Assembly: GCA_946403085.1 (NCBI GenBank)
Contig: CAMIYM010000003.1
Span: forward strand, 62,001-126,000
Source: an uncultured Clostridia bacterium
Lineage (GTDB): Bacteria; Bacillota; Clostridia; Saccharofermentanales; Saccharofermentanaceae
Direction: 5' to 3'
DNA: 64,000 bases
Shown: piece by piece, positions 20,101 through 29,794 of the stretch
Numbering within the stretch: the first letter of the stretch is position 1
Layout: each line of letters begins with the position of its first letter
Translations under genes and position numbers: made by a program
The notes under the pieces: generated by a model
Told to the model about the DNA's origin: nothing
Seen by the model: the letters and a program-made list of their open reading frames with translations, nothing else
Databases searched by the model: none

Positions 20101-21612
20101 ATGAAGCTTCTTGAAGTGCTTAAGGGTATCGAATATAAGCTTATCTCCGGTGATCTTGATAAAGAGGTCACATCTGTTGAGTATGATTCCAGAAAGGTAA
20201 CTGAAGGTTCACTTTTCCTCTGTGTTCAGGGATTCACTGTAGACGGACACGCATTTGCATCAAAAGCTGCAGAGCAGGGTGCATCCGTTATCGTTGCTGA
20301 CAGCACAAGAACGGGTTTCCCTAATGAAGAACTTGCAGGTTTATCCGGAAGATACGGTCTTTGCGTTGTAGAGATCGCTGACACACATAAGCATCTTGCT
20401 GATCTTTGCGCCAACTTCTATGACCATCCCGAAAAGAAGATCTCGGTGTTCGGAATTACCGGAACCAAGGGCAAGACCACGACTGCATTCATGTTAAGGG
20501 AGATCCTTGAAAGAAGTGGAAGGAAGACAGGACTTATCGGTACTGTCTGCAATATCATTGCCGGTGAGAAGATCCACGCTGAGCATACCACTCCCGAATC
20601 AAGAGAAGTCTATGACATGATGAATACTTTGTCCTCTGGCGGAGAGAAAGATCTCGTCATGGAGGTATCATCACAGGCTCTTAAGCTTGACAGGGTAAGG
20701 GGTATCACATACCGCACGGCGGCATTTACCAATCTCTATGAAGATCACATTGCTCCTAACGAGCATCCCGATATGGAAGACTACCTCTCATGCAAACTCA
20801 GGATCTTCGATTGCTGTGAGACGGGAATCCTTAATGCCGATTGTTCTGTCGCTGACAGGGTAAAGGCATATTGTGATGGGAAGGTTAAGCTGCTTACTTA
20901 TTCTATCGGCGGCGATGCCGACTTCATTGCCAGGAACTTGAGACCTGAAAGAAGAGGTCATGTAACAGGTACACTTTTCGAGCTGGATTCTGAGTATTAC
21001 ACGGGTGAGATATTTGTGGCTCTCCCAGGTAAATTCAATGTTTATAACGCTCTTTGCTCTATATGTTCCGCATACGAGGAAGGTATCAGTATCAACGCGG
21101 TCAAGGAAGCTTTCGAGAATATCAGCGTTCCGGGAAGAATGCAGCCCGTGGAGAACAGCTTCGGCGTAAATATCCTCGTTGATTATGCACATAATGCAGC
21201 AGCTCTTGAGAGCGTTCTCAATACCCTTAAGGAATATACCGAAGGCAGGATAATCACTGTATTCGGATGCGGCGGTAACCGCTCGAAAACAAGGCGTTTT
21301 GAGATGGGTGAAGTATCCGGTAACCTGTCGGATTACACGGTTATCACATCAGATAATCCCCGCAATGAGGAACCCATGGCGATCATCGCTGATATCATTA
21401 CCGGCATGTCAAAGACATCAGGTAAATACGAAGTTGAAGCTGACAGAACTGAAGCTATCAGAAAAGCCGTGAATATGGCAGTTGAAGGAGATACTGTTCT
21501 TATAGCCGGCAAAGGTCATGAGGATTATCAGATCTTCAGTGACAGGACTATACACTTCGATGACTGCGAGAAGGCTCAGGCCGCAGTATCAGAACGGGAA
21601 GGGAACAGATGA
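20101..21612 (+). CDS. murE: UDP-MurNAc-tripeptide synthetase MurE
   Basis: GTKGKTTTAFML, HTTPES, TSDNPRNEEP. Confidence 0.95.
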   Translation: MKLLEVLKGIEYKLISGDLDKEVTSVEYDSRKVTEGSLFLCVQGFTVDGHAFASKAAEQGASVIVADSTRTGFPNEELAGLSGRYGLCVVEIADTHKHLADLCANFYDHPEKKISVFGITGTKGKTTTAFMLREILERSGRKTGLIGTVCNIIAGEKIHAEHTTPESREVYDMMNTLSSGGEKDLVMEVSSQALKLDRVRGITYRTAAFTNLYEDHIAPNEHPDMEDYLSCKLRIFDCCETGILNADCSVADRVKAYCDGKVKLLTYSIGGDADFIARNLRPERRGHVTGTLFELDSEYYTGEIFVALPGKFNVYNALCSICSAYEEGISINAVKEAFENISVPGRMQPVENSFGVNILVDYAHNAAALESVLNTLKEYTEGRIITVFGCGGNRSKTRRFEMGEVSGNLSDYTVITSDNPRNEEPMAIIADIITGMSKTSGKYEVEADRTEAIRKAVNMAVEGDTVLIAGKGHEDYQIFSDRTIHFDDCEKAQAAVSEREGNR

Positions 21613-23063
21613 TGTTTACACTAGAGGAAGTAAAGAAGGCTGTCGGAGGTAAGCTGGTCTCAAGGACCGACTCGATAGTCTTCGCGACTGCAATAGATGT
21701 CGGAGGCGTCTCCACAGATACAAGAAGCATAAAGCCCGGAGATCTTTTTATCGCTTTGCAGGGCGAGAGATTCGACGGCAATGATTTCATTGATACTGCT
21801 ATAAGTTCAGGCGCATGTGCGGTTATCACGAACGATGAATCCAGAGTTCCGGACGGAGCAGTTGCGATCCTCGTTGAAGATACCACAAAGGCTCTGTGCC
21901 TTCTTGCCAATCACTACAGATTCAAGCTCGGATGCAAGGTCATCGCCATAACGGGTTCTGTAGGAAAGACTTCGACAAGGAATATGATCGCAGAAGTCCT
22001 TAAGACTGGTCTTAAGGTACATTCCACACATGCCAATAACAATAACGAGATCGGCATGAGCAGGACTATTCTTTCTGCTCCTGAAGACTCTGATGTCATC
22101 GTTGTCGAGATGGGCATGAGAGGCCCCGGCCAGATCTCATTTCTTACAAAGATCGCAAGACCTGATATCGCTATAATCACTAATGTCGGTTATTCACACA
22201 TAGGCATACTCGGATCTAAAGAAGCGATAATGAATGCCAAGATGGAGATCGCAGAAGGTCTTACGGATGACGGAATAATCGCCGTTAATGCTGATGACAG
22301 AAAGCTCTTTGACCACTGCGTAAAAGAACTTCCGATCAATAACCTGATCGCCGGTATTATCGCCGGATCAGATGATAATATACCTTGCCCTCTTATCATT
22401 TCCGCTGCTGATGTCGAAGAGACAGATACCGGAATGTCTTTCAAGGCTGTGCTTAAGAGAATGGATACCAAGTCAGAATTCTCCATCCCGCTTAATGTCG
22501 GAATGTATGGTCAGAATGTAATCAGGAACGCTCTTTTCGCGATCTTCTGCGCTTACATGACTGAGATCACAACAAGCCTCGAAAACCAGAAGAAGATAGC
22601 TGAAGTGATAAGTTCGATGACTGCTATGAAGGGCAGAGGAGCCATTACTGAAACAAAGAAATATCTCATCATGAATGATGCATATAATGCTTCACCCGAA
22701 TCGATGGAGAATGCTTTCTTAAACTTCTCCAAGAAGGCGAAGGGACACCGTAAAGTCCTTGCGCTTGGCGGCATGCTCGAACTGGGCAAATCCGCTGCAG
22801 GTCTTCACGAGATCACCGGTAAGGCATGTGCTTCTTACGACTTCGACAGGGTATTTGTTACCGGAGAGAATGCCGATGATTTTATCAAGGGCGCTCATAT
22901 GGTTGATATGAAGCTTGAAATAGTAAAATGTAAAGATACCGAAGATGTTCAAAGACGTCTTGAAGATTATATAAGAGACGGAGATGCTCTGCTCTTCAAG
23001 GCTTCGCACAGCTTCGGGTTTGAGAAGGTTGCCGAGTATTTTATCGCGAAGGGAAATGGCTGA
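21609..23063 (+). CDS. murF: UDP-MurNAc-tripeptide:D-Ala-D-Ala ligase MurF
   Basis: GSVGKTSTRNMI, NDAYNASPESM. Confidence 0.95.
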   Translation: MMFTLEEVKKAVGGKLVSRTDSIVFATAIDVGGVSTDTRSIKPGDLFIALQGERFDGNDFIDTAISSGACAVITNDESRVPDGAVAILVEDTTKALCLLANHYRFKLGCKVIAITGSVGKTSTRNMIAEVLKTGLKVHSTHANNNNEIGMSRTILSAPEDSDVIVVEMGMRGPGQISFLTKIARPDIAIITNVGYSHIGILGSKEAIMNAKMEIAEGLTDDGIIAVNADDRKLFDHCVKELPINNLIAGIIAGSDDNIPCPLIISAADVEETDTGMSFKAVLKRMDTKSEFSIPLNVGMYGQNVIRNALFAIFCAYMTEITTSLENQKKIAEVISSMTAMKGRGAITETKKYLIMNDAYNASPESMENAFLNFSKKAKGHRKVLALGGMLELGKSAAGLHEITGKACASYDFDRVFVTGENADDFIKGAHMVDMKLEIVKCKDTEDVQRRLEDYIRDGDALLFKASHSFGFEKVAEYFIAKGNG

Positions 23064-23066
23064 CGG

Positions 23067-24554
23067 ATGCCTGAGAAGAAAGTAAAATCGATCATTCCTG
23101 ACGTGCCGTTGTACGGCCCGATCAAGGAACAGCCGGAGACTAAGGTGAATGAGAAAAAGCATTCACACGCTGAAAAGCGCGCAGGTGTAACTGCGAAGAA
23201 AGAACCGGTTTCGGATATCGATCAGCTCATCGATCCCCCGGCCCCGGCAATGCCTGAGATCAACAGGAAGACTATCGAGAAGGCTGTCAGAACATCCAAT
23301 ATACCGATGATAATCATGATCTTCGTAATGCTCGTCTTCGGTCTTGTTATCCTCTATTCGGTATCAGGTCCTGACGCTTACGGACAGTTCCAGGATTCAT
23401 CATGGTTCCTTACAAGACAGATAAGATTTACGGTTGTCGGAGTTGTTCTGATGATCATCATCTCGTTCATTCCGATAGATTTTTTCAGACGGAAATGGAT
23501 CGGCTTTGCTGCTTATGTCATCAGCCTTGGTCTTGCGTTTGCAACGCTTGCTCTCGGCGTAGGACGTGAGCACGGTGCGAGCCGATGGATCAACGTTGGT
23601 CCTATCCAGCTGCAAAGTTCGGAGATCATCAAAGTCGCCCTTATCGTTGCGTTTGCCGGATACCGTTCGGTAATGGCCCAGCTGCGAAAAGAAGGAAAAA
23701 TCAGGGAACCTAAGTCAAAGACGGGAAAGATAATCACTCATACGATGTTTGAGTTTTTGCTTCCTATCGGTCTTTGTATTCTTGTTGACATTGTCATCCT
23801 TCTCCAGCCGCACCTGTCATGCTTCATTATTGTTGCAGCGGTTGTCTTCATGTGCGCTATCGTATCAGAGATCCCTTTAAGATCATGGCTGTCAGGAATC
23901 GTGGTCATTCTTGCTGTTGCAATCGTGGGAGGCGGTATCGCTATTGCAGTCATGCCTGCTTCAACCCGCGACAGGATTATGAAGAACTACGCTCACGTTT
24001 TCAAGCGAATCGCGATCTTTACTGCAGACGATGAGGAACTTGATAACGAAGATGAAGGACTTACGCGAGATGATACCCGTCAGGTCGATAATGCCCACAA
24101 TGCGCTGGGTTCAGGCGGAATGTGGGGTGTAGGTCTCGGCAATTCCCGTTCAAAATATAATTACGTATCGGAGGCTCAGAACGACTATATCTTCTCTATC
24201 TATGTTGAGGAGACCGGCTTTGTCGGAGGCCTTATACTGATGCTGATGTATCTATTGATGTTTATCATGTGTCTGATCGTGTGCTGGCGGGCCAAAGACG
24301 TGTTCTCGAGGACGATAGCGACAGGGTGTACTGCGCTTATTTTCGTCGAAGTGCTGATGAATATCTCGGTTGAGCTGCAGGTAATTCCTGCTACCGGTGT
24401 TACGCTTCCTTTCATAAGTTACGGCGGTACCGCGCAGATCATGCTTCTTATCGCTTACGGTCTTATCCTGTCAGTGTCTAGAAGCGGAACCGTATACGAA
24501 GAGAAAAAAAAGAAACTCCTGGCTGAGAAGAAAGCCCTCAAGCAGGGAGCGTGA
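23067..24554 (+). CDS. ftsW: Cell division SEDS protein FtsW
   Basis: SEDS family; GVTLPFISYGGTAQIM; dcw position. Confidence 0.93.
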   Translation: MPEKKVKSIIPDVPLYGPIKEQPETKVNEKKHSHAEKRAGVTAKKEPVSDIDQLIDPPAPAMPEINRKTIEKAVRTSNIPMIIMIFVMLVFGLVILYSVSGPDAYGQFQDSSWFLTRQIRFTVVGVVLMIIISFIPIDFFRRKWIGFAAYVISLGLAFATLALGVGREHGASRWINVGPIQLQSSEIIKVALIVAFAGYRSVMAQLRKEGKIREPKSKTGKIITHTMFEFLLPIGLCILVDIVILLQPHLSCFIIVAAVVFMCAIVSEIPLRSWLSGIVVILAVAIVGGGIAIAVMPASTRDRIMKNYAHVFKRIAIFTADDEELDNEDEGLTRDDTRQVDNAHNALGSGGMWGVGLGNSRSKYNYVSEAQNDYIFSIYVEETGFVGGLILMLMYLLMFIMCLIVCWRAKDVFSRTIATGCTALIFVEVLMNISVELQVIPATGVTLPFISYGGTAQIMLLIAYGLILSVSRSGTVYEEKKKKLLAEKKALKQGA

Positions 24555-25672
24555 TCCCGATGGAAAGACGCTACATAATCACCGGAGGCGGCACATCCGG
24601 ACATATCAATCCGGCACTTGCGATAGCTGATCTTTTGAAAGAAGATGCAAAGGCTAACGGTGATGAGTGCAGAATAATCTTCACAGGAAGAAAGATCGGC
24701 CTTGAAGGCGAACTGGTACCCAAGGCAGGTTACGAGTTCAGGGATGTCGAGTCACTTCCGATGCCGTATAAGCCGACTCCCAAGGCTCTCAAAGCATTAA
24801 GTGCGAATAACCGCGGCAAGAAGCAGTGTCTTGCTCTGATAGAGGAATTCAAGCCTGACTGTGTCATCAGTACAGGCGGATACGTAAGTGCTCCTCTTAT
24901 CATGGCAGCGAAAAAGACCAATGTTCCTGTAATGATCCATGAGGCAAATGCATTCCCGGGAAGAGCGAATAAGCTTTTTGCAAAGGGAAGTGCACTCGTT
25001 ATGACAGGTTTCCCGGGACAGGAAAAGATCTTCTCAAAAGCACAGAGGGTCGTATATACCGGTAACCCCGTTAGAAGCAACATGTTCGGCAGGACAAAGG
25101 AAGGCTCTAGAAATGAACTTGGAATAGCACCTGACCGGAAATTCGTTTTCATCATGGGCGGTTCCCTTGGTTCAGCAACGCTTACGAATTTTGTTTTCGC
25201 GACTGCGAAAAAGCCGGAATATCAGAATGTGCACTTTGTGATCTCCGTCGGCAAACATAACTCTGTCGAGATCACTCCTGATGTTATGTCTCTTCCGAAT
25301 CTTGAGATAAAGGAATATATCGAAAGGCCTGACCTCTATATGTCTGCCGCTGACTGTTCCATACTCCGTGCCGGAGCAGTTACATGTGCCGAGATCACGG
25401 CAACAGGAGCCTGTGCAATCATGGTTCCTTATCCGTATGCTGCACACGACCATCAGACTTATAACGCTAATTCACTTGCTCAGCATGGTGCGGGAATAGT
25501 CGTAAGTGACGATGACGTAAAAGCCGGAAGATTAGAGACTGTTCTGCTCGATCTTTTGAACGATCCAGCAAGACAGGAAGAAATAAGGAAAGCCAGTCTG
25601 AGCCTTGCGATCAAAGATACAGGCAAGAGAATAACTGAAGCTATCAAGTCAGCACTTGGGAATATTCAGTAA
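24551..25672 (+). CDS. murG: UDP-GlcNAc transferase MurG
   Basis: ITGGGTSGHINPALAIA; GAVTCAEITATGACAIMVPYP. Confidence 0.97.
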   Translation: MIPMERRYIITGGGTSGHINPALAIADLLKEDAKANGDECRIIFTGRKIGLEGELVPKAGYEFRDVESLPMPYKPTPKALKALSANNRGKKQCLALIEEFKPDCVISTGGYVSAPLIMAAKKTNVPVMIHEANAFPGRANKLFAKGSALVMTGFPGQEKIFSKAQRVVYTGNPVRSNMFGRTKEGSRNELGIAPDRKFVFIMGGSLGSATLTNFVFATAKKPEYQNVHFVISVGKHNSVEITPDVMSLPNLEIKEYIERPDLYMSAADCSILRAGAVTCAEITATGACAIMVPYPYAAHDHQTYNANSLAQHGAGIVVSDDDVKAGRLETVLLDLLNDPARQEEIRKASLSLAIKDTGKRITEAIKSALGNIQ

Positions 25673-25689
25673 ACTGATAAAATGTATCT

Positions 25690-26940
25690 ATGGATGATAA
25701 CGAATTAGACAAATTATTCGGAGAGGACAGCAAGTCTGACGACGAAGCCTTGGAAGAGAACAAGGCCGAGAAGACTGGGCAAAGTAAAGAGCCTGACAAG
25801 TCAGAGCCCTCCGGTGATGCTGAAGATAATCCGTTTGTAATAGATAAAGACAAGAAAGATCCCGAAGACAAAGAAGACGGCGAATCTGATGATGAGCCGG
25901 ATGATTCTGATGAAACTCCCGATGAAGAAAAGGAGGAGTCTGAAGCCTCTGAAGAATCCGGAGAAGATGAGGATTCAGAAGGATCAGATGAAGACCAGGA
26001 AGAGTCTGATGAAGAAGGCGAAGATGAGTCTGAACCTGAAGAAGAATCATCTGATAAGAAATCAGCGCAGAGCTCGCCTGAAAGACGCAGACGTGAACGT
26101 GTTAAGCCTGAAAAGATCCGCAGCGAGTCGTCTATCCATATCTCAGGAAAGGCAATTGCTGCAATCCTTCTTGTAATTGCGGTTATTGCTCTTGTCGTAC
26201 TTATAATGTTCCTTCCGGCATTCAGAGTAAGAAATGCACATGTCGAGGGCAATGTTGCCATGACAGACCAGGAGGTCCTGCAGGCAGTCAAGCTCGAATA
26301 TAACGCTCATCTTATGGGCGGCGTAAGCGGAAATATCTTTGATATCTTAAGGCTTAATTACGGTAAGACTGAAGAGAGGGTCAAGAAAGAGTACCCGGTT
26401 ATCGAGGATATCAAGATCTCAGTCAAACTGCCGTCGACAGTTGACATCAGGGTAAGAGAGAGGCAGAAAGTCTGCTATATCAGGACTCCTGACGGATATG
26501 CAGCACTTGATAAGGAAGGCATCGTACTTGAACTTTCGTCTCTTGATTCAAACAAAAAGGTAAGGCCTGTTATCTGCGGCCTTAATGTCCAGTATGCCGA
26601 ACTCGGAAAGCCGGTAAAGATCGCCAACATGAATGATTACAAGAAGGCGATCATAGTTCTCGGTGCGATACTTGCTGCCGATAATGCCAGCGTTGGAGAC
26701 AGTTATCAGATGTTCGAGAATACATCGGAAGTAAGGATACTGCCCAGCGGCTATATATTCCTTACGATCTATTCGCCTTCCGGACACCTTATTCAGATCA
26801 AGCTCAACAGCCTTGAATCCATAAGTGACAACATGGCCTGGCTCCTTTATGCCTTTAACAGCGATGCTTTTGAGAAGATAAAGGTCAAGGGTTCGCTCGA
26901 TATGACAAACGACGAGTATATTTTCAACGAATACAATTAA
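25690..26940 (+). CDS. ftsQ: FtsQ/DivIB-type cell division protein with long acidic N-terminal region
   Basis: Single TM and POTRA-like segment; dcw position; about 120 aa Asp/Glu/Ser-rich N-terminus. Confidence 0.85.
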   Translation: MDDNELDKLFGEDSKSDDEALEENKAEKTGQSKEPDKSEPSGDAEDNPFVIDKDKKDPEDKEDGESDDEPDDSDETPDEEKEESEASEESGEDEDSEGSDEDQEESDEEGEDESEPEEESSDKKSAQSSPERRRRERVKPEKIRSESSIHISGKAIAAILLVIAVIALVVLIMFLPAFRVRNAHVEGNVAMTDQEVLQAVKLEYNAHLMGGVSGNIFDILRLNYGKTEERVKKEYPVIEDIKISVKLPSTVDIRVRERQKVCYIRTPDGYAALDKEGIVLELSSLDSNKKVRPVICGLNVQYAELGKPVKIANMNDYKKAIIVLGAILAADNASVGDSYQMFENTSEVRILPSGYIFLTIYSPSGHLIQIKLNSLESISDNMAWLLYAFNSDAFEKIKVKGSLDMTNDEYIFNEYN

Positions 26941-27131
26941 AAATACTTGTTTTCGCGTATTTAATGCTAATATAAATATGAAAGTTTCTTTACAATCACA
27001 CAGGTTTTCCTGTTGTGTGTATTGATTGAAGCTCTTCTTTGGGTTAAAATTCTGAATGGTTAATAATATTTATTTAATCAAGAATTATTTTAATTTGTTG
27101 GAACTATTAAAGGATACGGAGGAACAAAAGG

Positions 27132-28511
27132 ATGTCTGAGAGCAAGCATAGCTATTCAATGGACGAATCTAATGTTGCAAGCATTAAGGTAATCGGCGTC
27201 GGCGGCGGCGGAAGCAACGCTGTAAACCGCATGGTCGAGAGTGGTGTCCAGGGCGTCACGTTCATCGCAATTAATACTGATAATCAGGCTCTTGCACGTA
27301 ACAAGGCGGAGATTAAGATACAGATCGGTGAGAAGGTTACAAGAGGTTTGGGCTGCGGTGCAGACCCCAGCGTTGGTGAGAAGGCTGCAGAAGAGTCCAG
27401 AGATGAGATCGCTGAAGCTATTTCCAACACAGACATGCTCTTCATCACAGCAGGTATGGGCGGCGGAACCGGTACAGGTGCAGCTCCCGTTGTTGCTCAG
27501 ATCGCAAGAGACCTCGGTATCCTCACAGTCGCAGTTGTTACAAGCCCTTTCACATTTGAAGGCGCTAAGAGAGCAGCAAACGCTGAGCGCGGTATCCGCG
27601 AGCTCCAGAAGTCAGTTGACTCACTCATCATCGTTTCCAACGATAAGCTCCTTGACGTAGTTGATGACAATACAAGCTTCGAAGAAGCATTCAACATGGC
27701 TGACCAGGTATTGAAGTTCGGTGTTGCCGGCATTTCTGACCTCGTTGCTATCCCCGGACTCATCAACCTCGACTTGGCAGACGTTACACGTGTCATGAAG
27801 GATGCAGGCGTATGCCACATGGGTATCGGCCGTGCTTCCGGTGAGGACAGAGCTTCTGTTGCTATCAAGCAGGCAATCAATTCACCTCTCCTCGATACAA
27901 CTATCGATGGTGCTACAGGTGTTATCCTTAACTTCACAGGCGGACGTGGAATGCGTCTTTCCGAGATCGATTCAGCTTCATCTATCGTTCGTCAGGCTGC
28001 AGCACCCGAGGCAGAGATCATCGTTGGTGCGGTTGTTGACGATTCACTCGAAGATGAGCTCATGATCACAGTTATCGCTTCAGGTTTTGACGGAACTATC
28101 AATGCTTCCGCAGGTCACAGAGCAAGCACTTCTGTTCTTTCCAGAGAGAATCCTACATTGATCTCTGCAAGACAGCCTGTTGCTCCTCAGCCCAGAACTG
28201 ATTACACACCCAGACAGCCAGAGCCCGCACCGGCACCCGTTCCGGTTCAGAGAGCTCAGCCCGGCTTCAGATTCGGTGATGAGTCAGTTGCTCAGCCCGC
28301 ACCTGCACCGGCTCCCGTAGCTCCTGCTCAGCCTATTCAGCAGGCTCCTGTACAGCAGATGCCTGTACAGCAGGTTCCCCAGCAGGCAGCTCCTGCACCC
28401 GCTCCCGTACAGATGGGCGGCAGACCGCAGGCTAACGTAGCTCCCGCTGCTGATGAGAGAGCACAGAAGTCCGCAAAGCCTTGGTTCATGTTCGGTAAGG
28501 ACGGACAGTAA
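27132..28511 (+). CDS. ftsZ: Cell division protein FtsZ
   Basis: [24 protein letters not shown] tubulin signature; Pro/Gln-rich C-terminal linker. Confidence 0.99.
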   Translation: MSESKHSYSMDESNVASIKVIGVGGGGSNAVNRMVESGVQGVTFIAINTDNQALARNKAEIKIQIGEKVTRGLGCGADPSVGEKAAEESRDEIAEAISNTDMLFITAGMGGGTGTGAAPVVAQIARDLGILTVAVVTSPFTFEGAKRAANAERGIRELQKSVDSLIIVSNDKLLDVVDDNTSFEEAFNMADQVLKFGVAGISDLVAIPGLINLDLADVTRVMKDAGVCHMGIGRASGEDRASVAIKQAINSPLLDTTIDGATGVILNFTGGRGMRLSEIDSASSIVRQAAAPEAEIIVGAVVDDSLEDELMITVIASGFDGTINASAGHRASTSVLSRENPTLISARQPVAPQPRTDYTPRQPEPAPAPVPVQRAQPGFRFGDESVAQPAPAPAPVAPAQPIQQAPVQQMPVQQVPQQAAPAPAPVQMGGRPQANVAPAADERAQKSAKPWFMFGKDGQ

Positions 28512-28531
28512 TATAGGGGAGCAGTGATTCC

Positions 28532-29014
28532 GTGATCTGTCCCAAATGCGGCGAGAACGATGACAAGGTCTTAGATTCAAGACCGACCGATGATGGATTT
28601 GCTATCAGAAGAAGACGTGTATGTCTTGTCTGTGGTGCAAGGTTCTCGACAATTGAAAAGATCGAAGGCTTGAAGCCGATGGTCGTTAAGAAGGACGGAA
28701 CCAAGCAACTCTACGATCCTGATAAGATCTTGAGAAGTCTTGATGTAGCGTGCCAGAAGCGCGGTGTATCTCAGCAGGTAAAAGAGAATATCGTATCTGA
28801 TATTACTCATCTTGTTGAAGAGAGATTTAATAAAGAGATAACCTCGTCCGAGATAGGCGAGTTTATTATGTCGAGGCTTATGGATATTGACCGTGTGTCA
28901 TACGTCCGCTTCGCATCGGTTTATAAGAACTTCACTGATCTGGATTCTTATACGGCCGAGATCAACAATTTCGACGTCGGAAGCGTTGCTCCCACGGAGA
29001 ATAAAGGATTGTAA
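28532..29014 (+). CDS. nrdR: Transcriptional repressor NrdR
   Basis: MICPKCGENDDKVLDSRPTDDGFAIRRRRVCLVCGARFSTIE; GTG start. Confidence 0.97.
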   Translation: MICPKCGENDDKVLDSRPTDDGFAIRRRRVCLVCGARFSTIEKIEGLKPMVVKKDGTKQLYDPDKILRSLDVACQKRGVSQQVKENIVSDITHLVEERFNKEITSSEIGEFIMSRLMDIDRVSYVRFASVYKNFTDLDSYTAEINNFDVGSVAPTENKGL

Positions 29015-29067
29015 CACTGTTACAAAAGAACAAAAAACCTAAGATGTTATAAAGCAGGGGTGATCTT

Positions 29068-29787
29068 ATGGCAGCTAACAAGGTTTTGCTCGTAGACGAT
29101 GATCCGGGCATTATTGAAGTTCTCAAGCTCTATTTTGAGAAAGAGGGATACCAGGTATCCACATGCATGCAGGGCGATAAAGCAGTAGCTGCTTTTAACA
29201 ATTTCGCACCTGACATTGTAATCCTTGATCTCATGCTTCCGGGCATGGACGGCAATGATATCTGCCGTGAGATCAGAAAGACATCTGACTGCCCGATCAT
29301 CATGCTCACAGCAAGAACCGATACTCTTGATAAGATAGTAGGTCTTGAATTAGGTGCTGATGACTACATCCCGAAGCCGTTCGAGCCTAAGGAAGTACTT
29401 GCAAGAGTTAAGGCAGTTTTAAGACGTACAGATAAGCGTGATGCAGCTCCTGCTGCTTCAGACAATAAAGAAGGTTCCACAGATGTCATCACATATCCGG
29501 GCTTCTCAGTTGATAAGATTCGTTATGTGGTAAGCGTTGACGGCAATGAGATCTACATGCCGCCGAAGGAACTCGAACTTCTTTTCTTCCTCGCATCAAA
29601 TCCCAACAGAGTTTTCACAAGAGAACAGCTCCTTGAGAATGTATGGGGTTACGATTTCTACGGAGAATCACGTACGGTCGATGTTCACATCAAGCGTATC
29701 AGAGAGAAGATCGAGAATCCTGACAGAGAGCAGAACTGGAGCATTAAGACAGTCTGGAGCAAGGGTTATAAATTCGAGACGAGGTAA
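29068..29787 (+). CDS. OmpR/PhoB-family response regulator
   Basis: Receiver DLMLPGMDG and winged-helix C-terminus. Confidence 0.95.
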   Translation: MAANKVLLVDDDPGIIEVLKLYFEKEGYQVSTCMQGDKAVAAFNNFAPDIVILDLMLPGMDGNDICREIRKTSDCPIIMLTARTDTLDKIVGLELGADDYIPKPFEPKEVLARVKAVLRRTDKRDAAPAASDNKEGSTDVITYPGFSVDKIRYVVSVDGNEIYMPPKELELLFFLASNPNRVFTREQLLENVWGYDFYGESRTVDVHIKRIREKIENPDREQNWSIKTVWSKGYKFETR

Positions 29788-29794
29788 GTAATTA

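Noticed and set aside
25644-26291. 215-aa minus-strand Ser-rich ORF
   Set aside because: Antisense to the acidic N-terminal region of ftsQ
26941-27131. Riboswitch in the 190-nt ftsZ upstream region
   Set aside because: Only an imperfect CACACAGG/CCTGTTGTGTG hairpin; no known aptamer signature
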